Of a stretch of 64,000 nt of DNA, positions 22,143 through 34,212 are shown one piece after another. The translations under genes were made by a program, and so were the position numbers. Source of the DNA: Myotis daubentonii (lineage: Eukaryota; Chordata; Mammalia; Chiroptera; Vespertilionidae); contig NC_081842.1 of assembly GCF_963259705.1 (NCBI RefSeq), positions 91,750,433-91,814,432 of the forward strand, read 5' to 3'. The notes below the pieces were generated by a model that saw only the letters and a list, made by a program, of their open reading frames with translations, was not told the origin of the DNA and did no database searches. Positions within the stretch are counted from its first letter, which is position 1. Each line of letters begins with the position of its first letter.

Positions 22143-22474
22143 TAAGTGATGCAAAAAAAGAACAACAACACATTATTTCTAAGGAAGTTGCTGTTGTCCC
22201 ATTTCTTCCTGAAATGCTCTTAATAATTCTAGGTTTCTGATATATGTTTCTAGAGAGGCTATAAGCATAGACAGTGTGTATGCAAGTGTGCCATTACTCA
22301 TTAAAACTATAAATGGTTTTGTTTACCATGATTCCTCTCTATTAAGAAGTGAAAGAGCAGAAAAATAAAAACTATTTGTATGTTAATGATCACCAATGAG
22401 AACAAATAATATTATTTTCAAATTACCTGTCTTATTTGCTGATCCTAGTAAAAGGAAGACCCTTTTGTAGTCTT

Positions 22475-22707
22475 AAAGAAGAATTCTGTAGCCCTAACCA
22501 GTTTTGCTCAGTGGATAGAGCATCTCCCTGTGGACTCAAGGGTCCCATGTTCGATTCCGGCCAAGGGCATGTACCTTGGTTGCGGGCACATCCCCAGTAG
22601 GGAGTGTGCAGGAGGCAGCTGATCTATGTTTCTAACTCTTTATTCCTATCCCTTCCTCTCTGTAAAAAAACAATAAAATATATTTTTAAAAAAGAAGAAT
22701 TCTGTAG
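22475..22707 (+). mobile_element. VES SINE with 17-bp target duplication
   Basis: AAAGAAGAATTCTGTAG occurs at 22475-22491 and 22691-22707 around a VES copy with GGCC-type head, GGTTCGATT-like B box (TGTTCGATTCC) and an A-rich tail. Confidence 0.95.
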
Positions 22708-23038
22708 TAATAGAGTTTTATATCTATGCAAAACATTCTTATAAGAGTATCAGTTAGGCAACAGAGTGACAAAAACTATAGTAGAGGATATTTGATTAAG
22801 TTTCTATTTGGAAATTGATACCAAGACTATAAGATCCCCTATGTATAATGACTCAAATGTAATCTAAAATCAATGTCGCAGATTCCTATAACCAATAAAC
22901 AATGCTCCGTTGGATAAATATTTAGACTAATGGTTAGAGGTTGGGAGATACCTTATTTTGATGCTGTTGTAGATAATACTTAGAAACCCAAAGATTTTTT
23001 CTGACTTTTTCAAGAACAAAAGTACAATAACATACAAG

Positions 23039-23318
23039 CAAGATACAATCTAGCCCTAACTGGTTTGACTCAGTGGATAAAATGTTGGCCTGTGGACTGA
23101 AGAGTCCCTGATTCGATTCTGGTCAAGGGCAAGTACCTAGGTTGCAGGCTTGATCCTTGGCCCTGGTCAGGGTACCTGTGGAAGATAATGAATAGACGTA
23201 TCTCTCTCACATCGATATCTTTCTCTGTCTCTCCCCTTTCCTTCTACTCTCTCTAAAAATCAATGAAAACATATCCTTTGCTGAGGATTAACAAAAAGAA
23301 CAAAAGATATAATCTAAG
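23039..23318 (+). mobile_element. VES SINE, longer subfamily
   Basis: The head (ACTGGTTTGACTCAGTGGAT) is followed by GCAGGCTTGATCC and CCCTGGTCAGGGTACC, then the CT-rich block and the terminal TCAATGAAAACATATCC. Near-identical AAGATACAATCTA and AAGATATAATCTA flank it. Its private variant AAGTACCTAGGTTGC is the likely source of an inverted copy at 23836-23862. Confidence 0.93.
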
Positions 23319-23344
23319 TCACCAAACTTTCATTTTTGCATTTT

Positions 23345-23990
23345 CTCTATTGAGGCCCTGAATCTAGTAATGAGAAGGTTAACTTGAAACACAGGCAGAT
23401 AGGGCAGGGTCCAGTGGAAATAAAGGCAGGTGGAACATAGGCAGGGGCAGACATGGCAGTTTGAGCAGCCTAACCACAGGAACCAATCAAGCAGAAATGA
23501 TAAAATGTTTCTGGACTCAACGCGGGAGGCATGGGAAAACAAGGGAGGGCCTGTAGCAACATGATGTACAAACGCATAGAAACAGAGAAAGTTCAGCACA
23601 GGAACAGAGAAAGGACACATAGAAATGGAAATGTTAGGTCCGTGGCTGGGCCAAAAAAAAAAAAAAAACAAGTGAAGGACTCAATCAGGTGATGATACAG
23701 GAAGACAAAGAGCATGCTTGTAGCAACTATATACCCCTGGGCTACAAGGGTTTAACAGGCAACATTAAAACCAATGATATTGTTTTCCAGTGATAATGAA
23801 TTTTAGGTATTAAATAACAACCTAGGTAGTTAGGTTGCAACCTAGGTACTTGCCCTTGACCATTCTTTGGGCCCCCTCCTCACTGGGGACTCTAGATCTG
23901 CTTGTAATAAACTTTCCACACTTTTGCTTAAATCTTTTGGCCTGCTGTGTTGTGAGACATGATCCTGGGAAAAACACATTTGGCTCGCCG
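23345..23990 (+). mobile_element. LTR-like block with poly-A signal
   Basis: AATAAA at 23906-23911 is followed by a pyrimidine-rich stretch and CCTGGGAAAAACACA, the look of an LTR R-U5 end. The left limit is a guess and no target duplication was found. A patch of copied sequence sits inside it. Confidence 0.4.
23774..23862. other. Patchwork of copied sequence
   Basis: Bases 23774-23820 are identical over 47 bp to 26242-26288. After a short foldback (TAGGTTGCAACCTA is a 14-bp palindrome), 23836-23862 is the exact reverse complement of 23120-23146 inside the upstream VES. Confidence 0.8.
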
Positions 23991-24249
23991 TTCAGGTCAT
24001 CAGTAAGACCTAGTCAGATTTATCAATTTAAGACCTTCAGTAATAGAGGAGAGAAAAAGAAGCATGGTAATATCCTTACCTTGAAGAATAAATCCTGAGA
24101 CATAATTGTACCTGCAGCCAGAAGGAACTATACTGCTTCCTTTGGCATCCCCAGTAATTTAATTATTACATATGTTTGAGCTAAATTTAAAGTCTTAGAT
24201 AGTCAGAATGTTTGACCAGCATTCCAAATTCAGGAAGGGGTAATGTAGA

Positions 24250-25050
24250 CTAGTAAGCAATAAATGTACCTGGAACAAGGACAGCCCTATCTCACACAAT
24301 ACACAGAAAACAATTTCAGGTGAAGTTTATATTCATCAAAAGATACATAAAATGTGAAAATCTGTCAATAATCTAAGAGAAGGACTTTACAAAACATAAA
24401 ACCAGCATAGCATTTATCTGGAATACATAATGAATAATTCCTATGGCTCAACAGAAAAAGACAAAGTAATAAAAATTAAGCACTAGGAATAATCAGAAAT
24501 TTCACTGAAGAAGAAGCACAAATGGACTATGAAATTTAAGAATATATGTTAAATAAATAATCAAGAAAATGAAAATTAAAACCACAATGACATATAATTT
24601 CACATACAGCAGATGGGCAAAGTTAGATAATACTATGTTCTGACAAGGATGTTAGTTGATGAACATTATCATTGTTACTACCATTCTGGAAATCAGTTTT
24701 GTGTAACCTAGTAAAATGGGATATTCCTGCACATATCCTATAACTAGCAATTCTATTCCTCATTATCTACCCTAGAAAAGTTCTTACACATGTGTATCAA
24801 GATATATTTGCAAAAACGTTTTTATATCAATGTTGTCCATGCCAACAAAAAGGTACAACACCCCTCCTCCATAGCCACAAATGGAATTATAATTTTCAGT
24901 ATACTCATACAATGATTATAATTTAGCAGTGAAAATAAAAATGCTATAGCAATACACATCAAATTAGAGTAATTCAAAGAAGCATCTCATTGAAGATGAT
25001 ACAGGAACATTATATATTCTTAAAATAATGTTTGATATATTGGCCTGAAT
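24250..25050 (+). mobile_element. Old L1 fragment (ORF2 3' half)
   Basis: Ordered words such as AAAATGAAAATTAAAACCAC, CCATTCTGGAAATCAGTTTT, CAATTCTATTCCTCATTATC and CTCATACAATGATTATAATT match L1 ORF2 C-terminal coding sequence of an old family. All frames are broken. Confidence 0.7.
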
Positions 25051-25892
25051 AATAGCTACACAGATATTTATTTAATTTTTTAAAACTACATGTTTATGTT
25101 TCTATGCCCACTTCGTATGCATGCTATATTTCCATCTTTTCTTGTTAATCAATGTATAAAAGACCAACACATGCTGATGAGGGAAGAAAGCAGATAAGAA
25201 GGAAAAGCATTCTGGGGACTTTATCATGGAGTTTATTTTTAACTCCCTTTCAGCACTTTAGATTTTCCTTTCTTTCCACAATTTCTACCTCTTGCCTAAC
25301 TGCAAAGCCCACCCTCACCTCAGAGCTCTCTTTTTCTCTCTTTGTTTTTGTTTGTTTGTTTTTTACATAAGCTGTGGAGGTTTTGCTAAAAGAATTAGTA
25401 AAAACAAAAGAACTAGTTTTCTATAATCCTCTTGGAAGACTGAGCATTGGCATTGGAAATGATGTATGAACTGTTGGGAGGAAGACAACATCTGCAAGGT
25501 CAACAGGATTGTCATTGGTGGAGGTGACAGCAGTGAATTAAACCTTGAAAATAAGTAGCACTATCTGAAGAGGCAATACTGTCAGTGGTTACTATTGGCA
25601 AGGCTAGCATTTTGAAAATGGACAACAATAAGAAATTACGTCAAGGAGTACAGAGCTAAAAGAGAAAAAAAGGAAGACAGCAGAGAGGCTAAAACAATAT
25701 ATAACATAATATCTTTTAGGATGTCTTAAAATAAGCATGAAACAATTATTGAGAACTCCCAGCAAAATTTCAGTGAAACTTAAGAAATTTTAAGTCGTTT
25801 TGATGAAAAACAAATTGAATGCAATGCCATCAGGCTTTCCAAGAGTTGCTGGTGGTCATAATAGATATATGTTTAAAATATACTTATTTTTG
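25051..25892. other. No recognisable gene or element
   Basis: Unique-looking sequence; the open frames are short and carry no recognised motif. Confidence 0.5.
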
Positions 25893-26080
25893 CCGGGACC
25901 GGTTTGGCTCAGTGGATAGAGCATTGGCCTGCGGACTGAAGGGTCCCAGGTTCAATTCTGGTCAAGGGCATGTACCTTGGTTGCAGCTGATCGATGTTTC
26001 TAACTCTCTATCTCTCTCCTTTCCTATCTGTAAAAAATCAATAAAATATATTTAAAAATATATATATATATATATATATT
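25893..26080 (+). mobile_element. VES SINE with internal deletion
   Basis: The head is close to other young copies (CCGGTTTGGCTCAGTGGATA), but the text jumps from TACCTTGGTTGC straight to AGCTGATCGATG, omitting the usual CATCCCCAGTAGG part. The tail runs into (TA)n at about 26056-26078. Confidence 0.93.
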
Positions 26081-26697
26081 TCTTACACCCAGGTCACTAT
26101 AGTCTTAGAGATATGTGTTATATCAATTTAGAGACATAAATATATTTCCCAAAGTAAATATTGTTATAATTATTTCAAATCATATAGCCAAAAATATTGC
26201 TCAAAAGGTTTGGTGTTGGTTTGGTGCTATAAACACAGTTTATGATATTGTTTTCCAGTGATAATGAATTTTAGGTATTAAATAACAAACTTATAAATGG
26301 AAATTTGAAATATACCATATTTATAAATTGAGGGATGCCAAGACATGGACAAGGGAACTTACAGAAGATTTAATTTGTTGATAAACATGAAATGGGAAAC
26401 TCGTGGGCCCATTGTACATTTTAAGAGGCCACAAAAGGAAAGCCGTATGTTGGTTAAATGGGGCCCCTCTGAAGAATGGAAGTACTCCCTGCCCACTTAA
26501 AAGGTAAATAAGTAAAATATCTCACTAAAAAGAGAGAGAAAAGTAGAAATGATGTAAGTTCTCCTTCCCCAGATGACTTAAAGAAATAAATGTTCATTAA
26601 TGTGAGAGGCCTGGATTCCAGAATAATGAGTCAGGCCCACAAGGTAAGGCAACATCTAACCATGAAACTCAAAGCAACAATGAAGACAACCATGATA
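26081..26697. other. No recognisable gene; source of a 47-bp duplication
   Basis: Unique-looking DNA. Bases 26242-26288 are an exact match to 23774-23820; flanks do not match. Confidence 0.5.
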
Positions 26698-27120
26698 TCC
26701 TATATAATTAAAGACTAATATGCTAAGTGTCTGGTCAAACAGTCGGTCCTTCAACCAATCAAAGTGTAACACGCTAATAATATGCTAAGGTCACTCAACC
26801 ATTCACTATGATGTGCACTGACCACCAGGGGGCAGATGCTCTGCCCGGTAGGTTAGCTTGCTGCTGGGGTCTGGCCTATCAGGACTGAGTGAGACAGGCT
26901 GGATATGCCCTGGAGCCCTCCTGTGGTCCCTCCCTGGCTGGCCAACCTCCTGCATCTCTCCCCAGCCCCGATTGTGCACCGGTGGGGTCCCTCAGCCTGG
27001 CCTGCACCCTCTCACAACCTGGGGCCCCTCAGGGGACGTTAGAGAGCCGGTTTCAGCCTGGTCCTGCAGGCCAAGCAGAGGGACCCCAATAGTGCACAAA
27101 TTCGTGCACAGGGCCTCTAG
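26698..27120 (+). mobile_element. Non-autonomous Helitron with CTCF-like motif
   Basis: Start TCCTATATAATTAAAG after A, end CCTCTAG before T, hairpin GTGCACAAATTCGTGCAC near the 3' end. CCACCAGGGGGCAG at 26822-26835 is a CTCF-like core; a decayed inverse (CTGCCCGGTAGG) follows. Confidence 0.93.
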
Positions 27121-27779
27121 TGTAATAATAAAAGCAAGTAGTAAAACTGAGAAATAATAATTATTTTAATGTTTTGTTTCCTTTTTGGTTTGTTTGTTTT
27201 TGCTTGTTTTAAAGAAGTCAAAGTCCAAATTTTGTATTTAACCAGCTACGTTTCCCTTATAGATTCTCATAAGATTAGTACCTGACAGAATGACAGGAGT
27301 TAGTTGTGTTAGTTTTTTTAATAGCATTACTTTTGTAAATTATGGCTATTAATGTAATTCCATGGTAAGAATACCTGTTTTGAATTTTAGATTCTATCAG
27401 AACCAGAGGGCTAAAAGATCTTGGAATGAGAAAGTAAAAAGATATGCCGATTTGGCAATATTTTATGAAATTTAAAGCTGAGTATATGTGGGGAAAGAAT
27501 ACACTATACAAGAAAGGCCTATGTTGATGCACCAAAATACAAGAAATATATTTATACAATTGCATAAGAATGATTTACAGACATCATACAAATATAGGAA
27601 ATAATATAAAATTAAAGTAGCATTTTTATTAGTTCTTATTTATATCAATATTAGCTAAGGTTACTTTTACATTTTATAGGTTTCAAACAAAAAAAACACA
27701 AAACTCACTTTAATTATTTTTTCATTTAAATGGTTTCTTATAGAGAAATTATATAATGTATTTAATTTTTTACTTGGAA

Positions 27780-27824
<45 letters not shown>

Positions 27825-28429
27825 TGTGTGTTTGCTGTATGTGTGATATGGCTTTTGATGTGGATAAGAATTCAGATTGCTACTGTGGTGAGTTTTTTTT
27901 GTTTTTTTGTTTTTTGTTTTTTTTTTTTTACTATAGCCATGAATGTACATGCTTTAAAAAAACAATTTTGTGCCTATTCTTTAAAAAATATATATATACT
28001 GAACAGTGTCAGGCATGCTTCTATATGTTCAGGATATAGCAATGAATAAAATTCCTTCCCTTGTGGATTTCACATTCAATTTCATAAACATTTTCTAAGA
28101 CTATATTTTCTTTTTTTGAATAAGCAGTCTTTTAGAGTATTTAAAAGTTACAAATTAGAAACCTCTAACTAAATCCAGATGCAGAAATGTTATTTTTAGT
28201 GTGAGCATTAACATTAAAAATGGATACCAAAATGTGTTCCTGTAGAGTCACTTTTATTCACAGTTCTCAAAGAACTATAACATTCTAATTAATTTTATAT
28301 CACCCAACAGATATAAATCAGTATTATTGTTCTGATTTACAAATGAAGAGATAGTAACATAGAAGTTGAATTCATATTTTCCTCTATACCCCAATAGCTA
28401 TTGTGGGATTTTTGCTCATGTATTGTTGT
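27121..28429. other. No gene; (TG)n at 27784-27830 and T runs
   Basis: AT-rich unique sequence with a TG microsatellite and poly-T runs around 27892-27930. The open frames are driven by the simple repeats. Confidence 0.55.
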
Positions 28430-29059
28430 TGTGGACGAAAGGGGCCACATGCTGACCTGACAAGCTCAGGAGAGGCCTGCATGGCAGTTTTGCAGACTCG
28501 GAGACCCTAAAGTAACCACAAAGGATGGTCTGAAATTAAACTTTAACTAAAAGCAGTTATGGTGGGCAGTTACGTCCTAGGCCAGTATCTTCACTGATAA
28601 GGACAACTGAGCCCATCTGTCTTTTTGCATCTGTGATAACATATCCTTGGGATGTCTGGGTAACTTGTGACTTCCCTTTTTATGGAGCCCCCGGGGCACA
28701 GCCAGGTGTGCTGGGCCCAGGACAGATACCACAGATTCCTTCATCATCATGTTAATTGTTCCTGCACCCACCTAAGTATGTGTCCATCATTTTACTTTTT
28801 ATCCAATCCCAGAGGTTCCCCCCCCCCCCCCCCCCCGCTTCGCTTAATCCCACCTCTTTAATCTGTCACCAATGAATTTCATGTATCCCACCTATGTTCC
28901 TCCTTTGATTGGAATGTATAAATACGGATGTAACCCTGCCATTCTCTGGAGCACTATCTCAATTCGTTGAGGTTCTGCTTCCTGGCATATGTCGACAGTT
29001 TGGCTCAAATAAACTCACAAAAATTCTTTAGAGGTTTCGATGTTTTTTTTACGTTAACA
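28430..29059 (+). mobile_element. Solo LTR, class I ERV type
   Basis: It begins TGTGGACGAAA and ends GTTAACA. A TATA-like TATAAATAC is at about 28917 and a poly-A signal AATAAA at about 29009. Flanking tetramers TTGT and CTGT differ by one base. The same family is at 47401-48056. No internal retroviral sequence lies next to it, so it is a solo LTR. Confidence 0.85.
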
Positions 29060-29641
29060 CTGTGTACCTCTGTGACACTTTTTTCATTACTCAAGGTAGA
29101 CATTGTTTGAGAAGTGATATAGAAGAAATCTTTGTGGGTATTGGGTTCTGAACAATGTTATATAGTTGATGGGATCTACTAAGCAAAATGTATAGTAAAG
29201 GTAGACTGTACCATGCTCAGTTCTCTTGTCAGTTAGTCATAGGTATAAAGCCAGGTATCCATTTGGTTCCAAGGAAACAGGATCATTTGCCCAAGGCCTC
29301 CTGATTCTATAACGTGGAATGCCAAATAAAATCTTAAATAAATTCCTTCAACACAGCAAAAACTAACCAACTAAAAGAATGAACAACAAAAACAAAAACC
29401 CCTTTAATATTTACAGTAAAATAACAGATTATCATTACTGTGTCCGAAAGAATGCATTAATGCTCAATTACTTCTTATAGAAAAAAGTAGCCAGTTCTAT
29501 TGGTCAGGGAGTAGTTGGGGATTTAAAACAAACAAACAAGAACACCAGGTAGTTTAATAGAGGGATTATAATATGACAAGTACTATAGTGATGTTACAAT
29601 TGCTGAGGTCAAACTAATGGAGAGGTGAGGCAAGCAGAGAT
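29060..29641. other. No recognisable gene or element
   Basis: AT-rich, unique-looking. Confidence 0.45.
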
Positions 29642-30569
29642 TGTTGTAACGTACCCCGCGCATCACAGAAGGACACCTCAAGAAGTCGAATTAAAGAGTC
29701 ACATTTATTGCAATCCGGGACTATGAGGGGGCATTCCCAAATCTCATAGCCATAAGATGGTGGCAAAGCCAGACTTATACAGGCAAAAATCACAAAGGTA
29801 TTGATTACATCCCAGGGTTTGGAATGTGGCACCTGGCTCCCAAAAAAACAGATTACAGAAGCAGAATTAAGCATGTTAATTACAGTTTCGGGTCTCGGGG
29901 TCACTGAATTGACAGAAATACATTATCTAGAGTCCTTGGGTAACCTGGGTTAAACTTAGGCATGTTATCTAAATTACAGTTTTGGGTCTCTGGATCACTG
30001 AGTTGATAGGAACACATTATCTAGAGCCCTCGGGTCTCCCGACCACTGAGTTGTCAGGACAGTTTAGAGTAATTGTGCTGTCCTGGTCTCGGGACCACTA
30101 AGTCAGCTGGAACGTACCACCTGTGGCCACTAAAACAATTTAGGGTAATTGTGCTGTCCTGTTTCCCAGGTACAGAAGAATGTGCTCTCTAAGACCAGTA
30201 TGATAACACTCAATGGAATAGTCATTCAATCAATAAGGCATTCAATCGAATGGGATGATTTATACAATTCAGAAAATCAAAATAACCTGACCATTGTTAA
30301 ACAAAGCAACTAGGTACCATACTTCAAGATCAGCAAAATTCAAACAGCCACTAAACATTGTTCTGGAAGTGTACAATAAGGAGGTTGTATAAGAACCTGG
30401 GTTGCCAGGTTAGAGCAATAAAACAGACACAGCCACTGCTCTCTCATTCAAATAAGATACAATTATCCTCATACTCTGTTATCTTTTGAGAGGTCAATGC
30501 TAAATGCCTTTTCTCCAGACCATGACACAAGCTTGCCAATCTAGTATTCGTACCAACTAAAATCTCACA
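29642..30569 (-). mobile_element. Probable LTR with tandem direct repeats
   Basis: On the minus strand it would start TGTGAGATTTTAG and end GTTACAACA, with a poly-A signal (reversed TTTATT near 29704). Two ~95-bp units with GGGTCTC, CACTGA and ACATTATCTAGAG repeat at about 29880-30050, and TAATTGTGCTGTCCTG repeats at about 30071 and 30147. Direct repeats of this kind are typical of retroviral U3 enhancers. I found no target duplication. Confidence 0.6.
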
Positions 30570-30570
30570 C

Positions 30571-31200
30571 TGATGAAACAAATAATTAGTCAATGCCCAT
30601 GAATCTGAAAAAGGAATTTTGGGGGAATATTGGCAAGCTTAGAGAATTTTTAGAATTGGGTCCATAGAAAAACACAGGGCTACAGATTGGGAGAAGGTAC
30701 ATCTCCATAACACAAGGAAGCCTGGTGCAGTTACATCTCCATAAGACAAGGGAGCAGCAACAGTTGCATTTACATAAGACAAGGGAGCTGGAAGTAGCCA
30801 AAAAGGTCTATATTTACAAAATAAAGAAGAAGGAAGAAAGCCAGAAAGAAAAGGACAATGAGGGAGGAGAGAATCACACGCCCCATGTGGTGTTTGACCT
30901 TTGAATTCAGGAGTTCCTATAGTAACCAGTCTAAGGGAATAGTGACCAATCAGAGGGGATATCAAGGCACCAGGGTCTGCAGCCTCTATAAGCCATAGGG
31001 AAAAAGAACTCAGCAGGACCCTTTTCCCATTCCCCATGTGGGAGTCCATTCTGTGGGACTCTTTCCCTCTCCCCATGTGGGACTCTGTACTTGTTCTTCA
31101 ATAAATCTCCGCCTTTGCTATACCACTTTCTGTCGGTGGATTCATTCTTCAACTCCAGTGAACAAAGAATCTGGGGTCCAGTCCAAAAATTCCGTTTCAA
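30571..31200 (+). mobile_element. Probable LTR, opposite orientation to its neighbour
   Basis: Starts near TGAAACAAAT and ends near CCGTTTCA, short inverted termini. A promoter-like region (GACCAATCAGAGGGG, then CTCTATAAGCC) precedes AATAAA at about 31100 and a U5-like end. It directly follows the minus-strand LTR; whether one is nested in the other is unclear. Confidence 0.6.
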
Positions 31201-31604
31201 ATCAGTACTTTAGAATGTCCTTTTCCTTCCGTGGAAAATGAAGAAATTAGATGTAGTGTCCAAACCTCAGCTCACTAGAGTGTTTCCTTTTAGGGATGCA
31301 ATGATGAGGATATTGCAATCATTTTTTTAACTGTTTTCCCTATTTCTACCTCCCATTTCTATTCCACATGATAGCTAGACTGATTCTTTTAGAAGATAAG
31401 TTGTATTCTAACTGTCCTTTGCTCAGGACTCCAGAGAAATACTCAATCACTCAAAAGAAAGTCAATATTTTGACATACGGTAGTCAAAAGACCACTGTGA
31501 CCTGCCCTTGCCCTAACTCTGTCAACAGTGTTCTAGTGATACTGTTGTAATTAACTGAGTTATTAATAAGATGAAAGAAGCAAAGGGAAAGCCAAATATT
31601 ATAG

Positions 31605-32300
31605 GCATGTCATTGGGGCAGCTCCAGCAGGAAGCTAAAACTTTATAGTCCCCAGGGAGCTATTGGTCTATTCCCTGCAGATCCCTAGGGAAGGGACTGG
31701 TCAGGGAAGAGAATAGACACACACACAGTAAAGTGGGATGACATCAGGAGGGTACTTGTCTGGCAGTCACACCTAGGAATAGGTCATTGGCCAGAACGGG
31801 CATGGCCACTGCAAGGGAGCGAAATTTGGGATATTTAATCCCCTGAACAAAGAAGTTTGTGCTCTGTGCTCTCTGTTCCTCTCTCAGCGGTTCTCAACCT
31901 GTGGGCCGCGACCATCGGAAAACACATATAGCATATCAGATATTTACATTACGATTCATAACAGTAGCAAAATTACAGTTATGAAGTAGCAACAAAAATA
32001 ATTTTATGGTTGGGGGTCACCACAACATGAGGAACTGTATTAAAGGGTCACGGCATTAGGAAGGTTGAGAACCACCTCATGCTCTTGGGACTCTTACTGC
32101 CCAGGGTGTGCTCTCCTGATGCTGCACTGGACCCTGCTCCAACATGGAATGGAAACTCTAGACACTCACCTTGCTTTTAACTTTACTGAACCCCAGCTGT
32201 ACTTCTTCTATGACTGCAACGGGATTTTGGAAATCTAGGGATGTAATGCTGCATAAATAAAAGTCACTCATCCTCCCATACAAGTCTCAGAAAATTATTT
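31605..32300 (+). mobile_element. Possible LTR interrupted by SPIN
   Basis: A TATA-like GGATATTTAATCCCC at about 31828 is followed, beyond the SPIN element, by AATAAA at about 32256. Both ends are uncertain. Confidence 0.4.
31885..32077 (+). mobile_element. SPIN non-autonomous hAT element
   Basis: It starts CAGCGGTTCTCAACCTGTG and ends AAGGTTGAGAACCAC, matching terminal inverted repeats. The interior (ATTACGATTCATAACAGTAG, TTTTATGGTTGGGGGTCACC) matches the SPIN family as I remember it. Compared with that remembered consensus, about 40 bp are missing after GCGACC, consistent with a deletion between GACC repeats. SPIN is known for horizontal spread among tetrapods. The expected 8-bp duplication is not convincing here. 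Confidence 0.92.
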
Positions 32301-32965
32301 TTCTTGAGATATTTTAAGAACTCCACCCCTAGCACCCAGGAGGGAGAGGATACCCCGATTTCTCTGATAACACTGGTAGTGCCAAAGTTTAATAGTCAAG
32401 AAAAACTTTATTCAAGACTGTATGTATTTCAATAGAAGAGAGACTAAACTTACTTCCACGCAAGTAAATAGAGGGCTAGAGCTGGGTAGGGGGAAGCATA
32501 GGTCATTTGTGTTTGCTAATTGGCCTCACCCAAAAGAAAAGTAATACTTCACCTACCTTCATGATAAGTGGTAGTTTTTTATAACTGGAGCCATGTGCTC
32601 ACAGAAATTAGGCTCCTTCCCACCCACAGAAATGAGGAGAGAGCAGAGCTATCTCTTTCAATGTTTACATTTCAAAGACGTGGTTCCCATGTCCTTAAGA
32701 CATATCCTGGGCTGTAAACTGGTAATAGGCTGGGAGAAGATTTGCATACCTTTCAAAGAGGCAGAGAAGAATTTATAGTTGTAAGTGTATAACGTTCATG
32801 TTTTGAGAAAAGGGAGGGCAGGGCAATGGAGTCAGGAAGAAACCTGCCCACAATTTAGTCATGCCGAGGGGAATAATAAGACTTTCTTGGTCAGTACTTA
32901 CTCTTCCCATATCCTTAGTCTGGGAAACACTAGTTTACTTCTTCCTCAAACACATTTCTGCTTCT
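32301..32965. other. No recognisable gene or element
   Basis: Unique-looking sequence. Small open frames have no recognised content. Confidence 0.45.
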
Positions 32966-33302
32966 TAATATTTGCATTTGCTGGACCTTCTGCCTGAATA
33001 TTATTCTGTCAGCTTACTACAGGGCTTGTTCTCTAGTTTCCTCTGATTGGTGCTCACCTGTCAACTTACCAGAGAAGCTTTTCATGACCTCCCTATTTAA
33101 AACATCCACCTTTCAAGCACTCCCTATGTCCCTTACTGTGCTTTATGTTTCTCTATATAACTTAAAATATCTGATATATTATCTGTAATTTAACCACAAA
33201 GAACTTAGATAATTAACTTGAATTATTTTCTCACATAGCCTTAGAATCTAGTACATGATCGGTGTTTAATAAATTCTTGTTAAATGAAATGAATTAATGA
33301 AG
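32966..33302 (+). mobile_element. L2 LINE 3' end
   Basis: CTTCTGCCTGAATATT, CATGACCTCCCTATTTAAAA and the end GGTGTTTAATAAATTCTTGTT follow the order of the mammalian L2 3' end. It is ancient and has no frame. Confidence 0.65.
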
Positions 33303-34099
33303 CATTTACTAACATTGTTTCAATTTTCAAAACAAGAAAATCAAGGCACAAAATATCAAAGTACTTAGAGCCATAGAGTCATTAAGTGCCATAGTTATTT
33401 ATTACTCTACACAACTTCTGCCTGACCCCAAACCTAATTGTTTAGCTACTATTTAAAAAATAGATTAGAAGTTCTAATTTTTAAAATAAATTCATTGTAA
33501 TAATTTTAGTATTTACAACTTACTATGGTAAAGCAGAGTAGCCATTCAGCTTGCATATAATTTTTGTGTTGTCTAAACAAATTATTCATACCACCTATTG
33601 TTAGGTAGGAAACTAGACAGGAGCAGCTGGGGTTGGGCCTGTGCTGAGGTCCTGACAGGGGACAGACCAGCTTTGCCTTCAGATGGCCTCTCTGTGGGTG
33701 GCCCTACAGTCACCAGTTCCTGAAGCAGACCACCAAAGGGCAAATTAGGAACAAGTTGTTTCTCAGTGCAAGTGCAAAGGAAAACAACATGACTTCAATT
33801 CAACCTTACCAGGGCTCTTGACTAATTAAAACACATACACACACACACATACACAGACACACACACACACCATGCCCCATGAGCTCTTCTGTATGCATTG
33901 TGGGTAAGGATATGAGCAGAAGACAAAAACTTTTTTTGTCACTTATCCCTGGATGCAAATGAGGATCTCCACCCAGAAAATCCCTCATTTAAATCAAATA
34001 GTCCACAAAGCTGGAGGCCATTGTTTCTCTTGGCCTGATCCTGTGCTTTGCCTTACTTACATTTCATTAGCCTGTAATTCTTTTCTGTGTAAATAAGAA
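33303..34099. other. No recognisable gene; (CA)n near 33830-33870
   Basis: Mostly unique sequence with an imperfect CA repeat. Confidence 0.45.
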
Positions 34100-34212
34100 G
34101 AACCAAGGCCCCAGGGGGTAACACTACCACAGTGCCTGGCCCAAGATAAAAACTATGTAAATACCATAATCATTGAATGAATGAATGAATGAATGAATGA
34201 ATGAATAAATCA
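34100..34212 (+). mobile_element. L2/MIR-like 3' end with (GAAT)n
   Basis: ACAGTGCCTGGCCCAAGA followed by a GAAT array (34165-34208) resembles the end of L2 or MIR elements. 34213-35562 has no clear element; a weak MIR-like stretch lies near 34275-34330. Confidence 0.5.

Noticed and set aside
31877..32085. An 8-bp target duplication for the SPIN element
   Set aside because: The flanking octamers agree at only half of their positions, so I do not claim a duplication.
33721..33745. ACCACCAAAGGGCAAATT as another CTCF-like site
   Set aside because: The G run is broken and the match is weak; it is also outside any Helitron.
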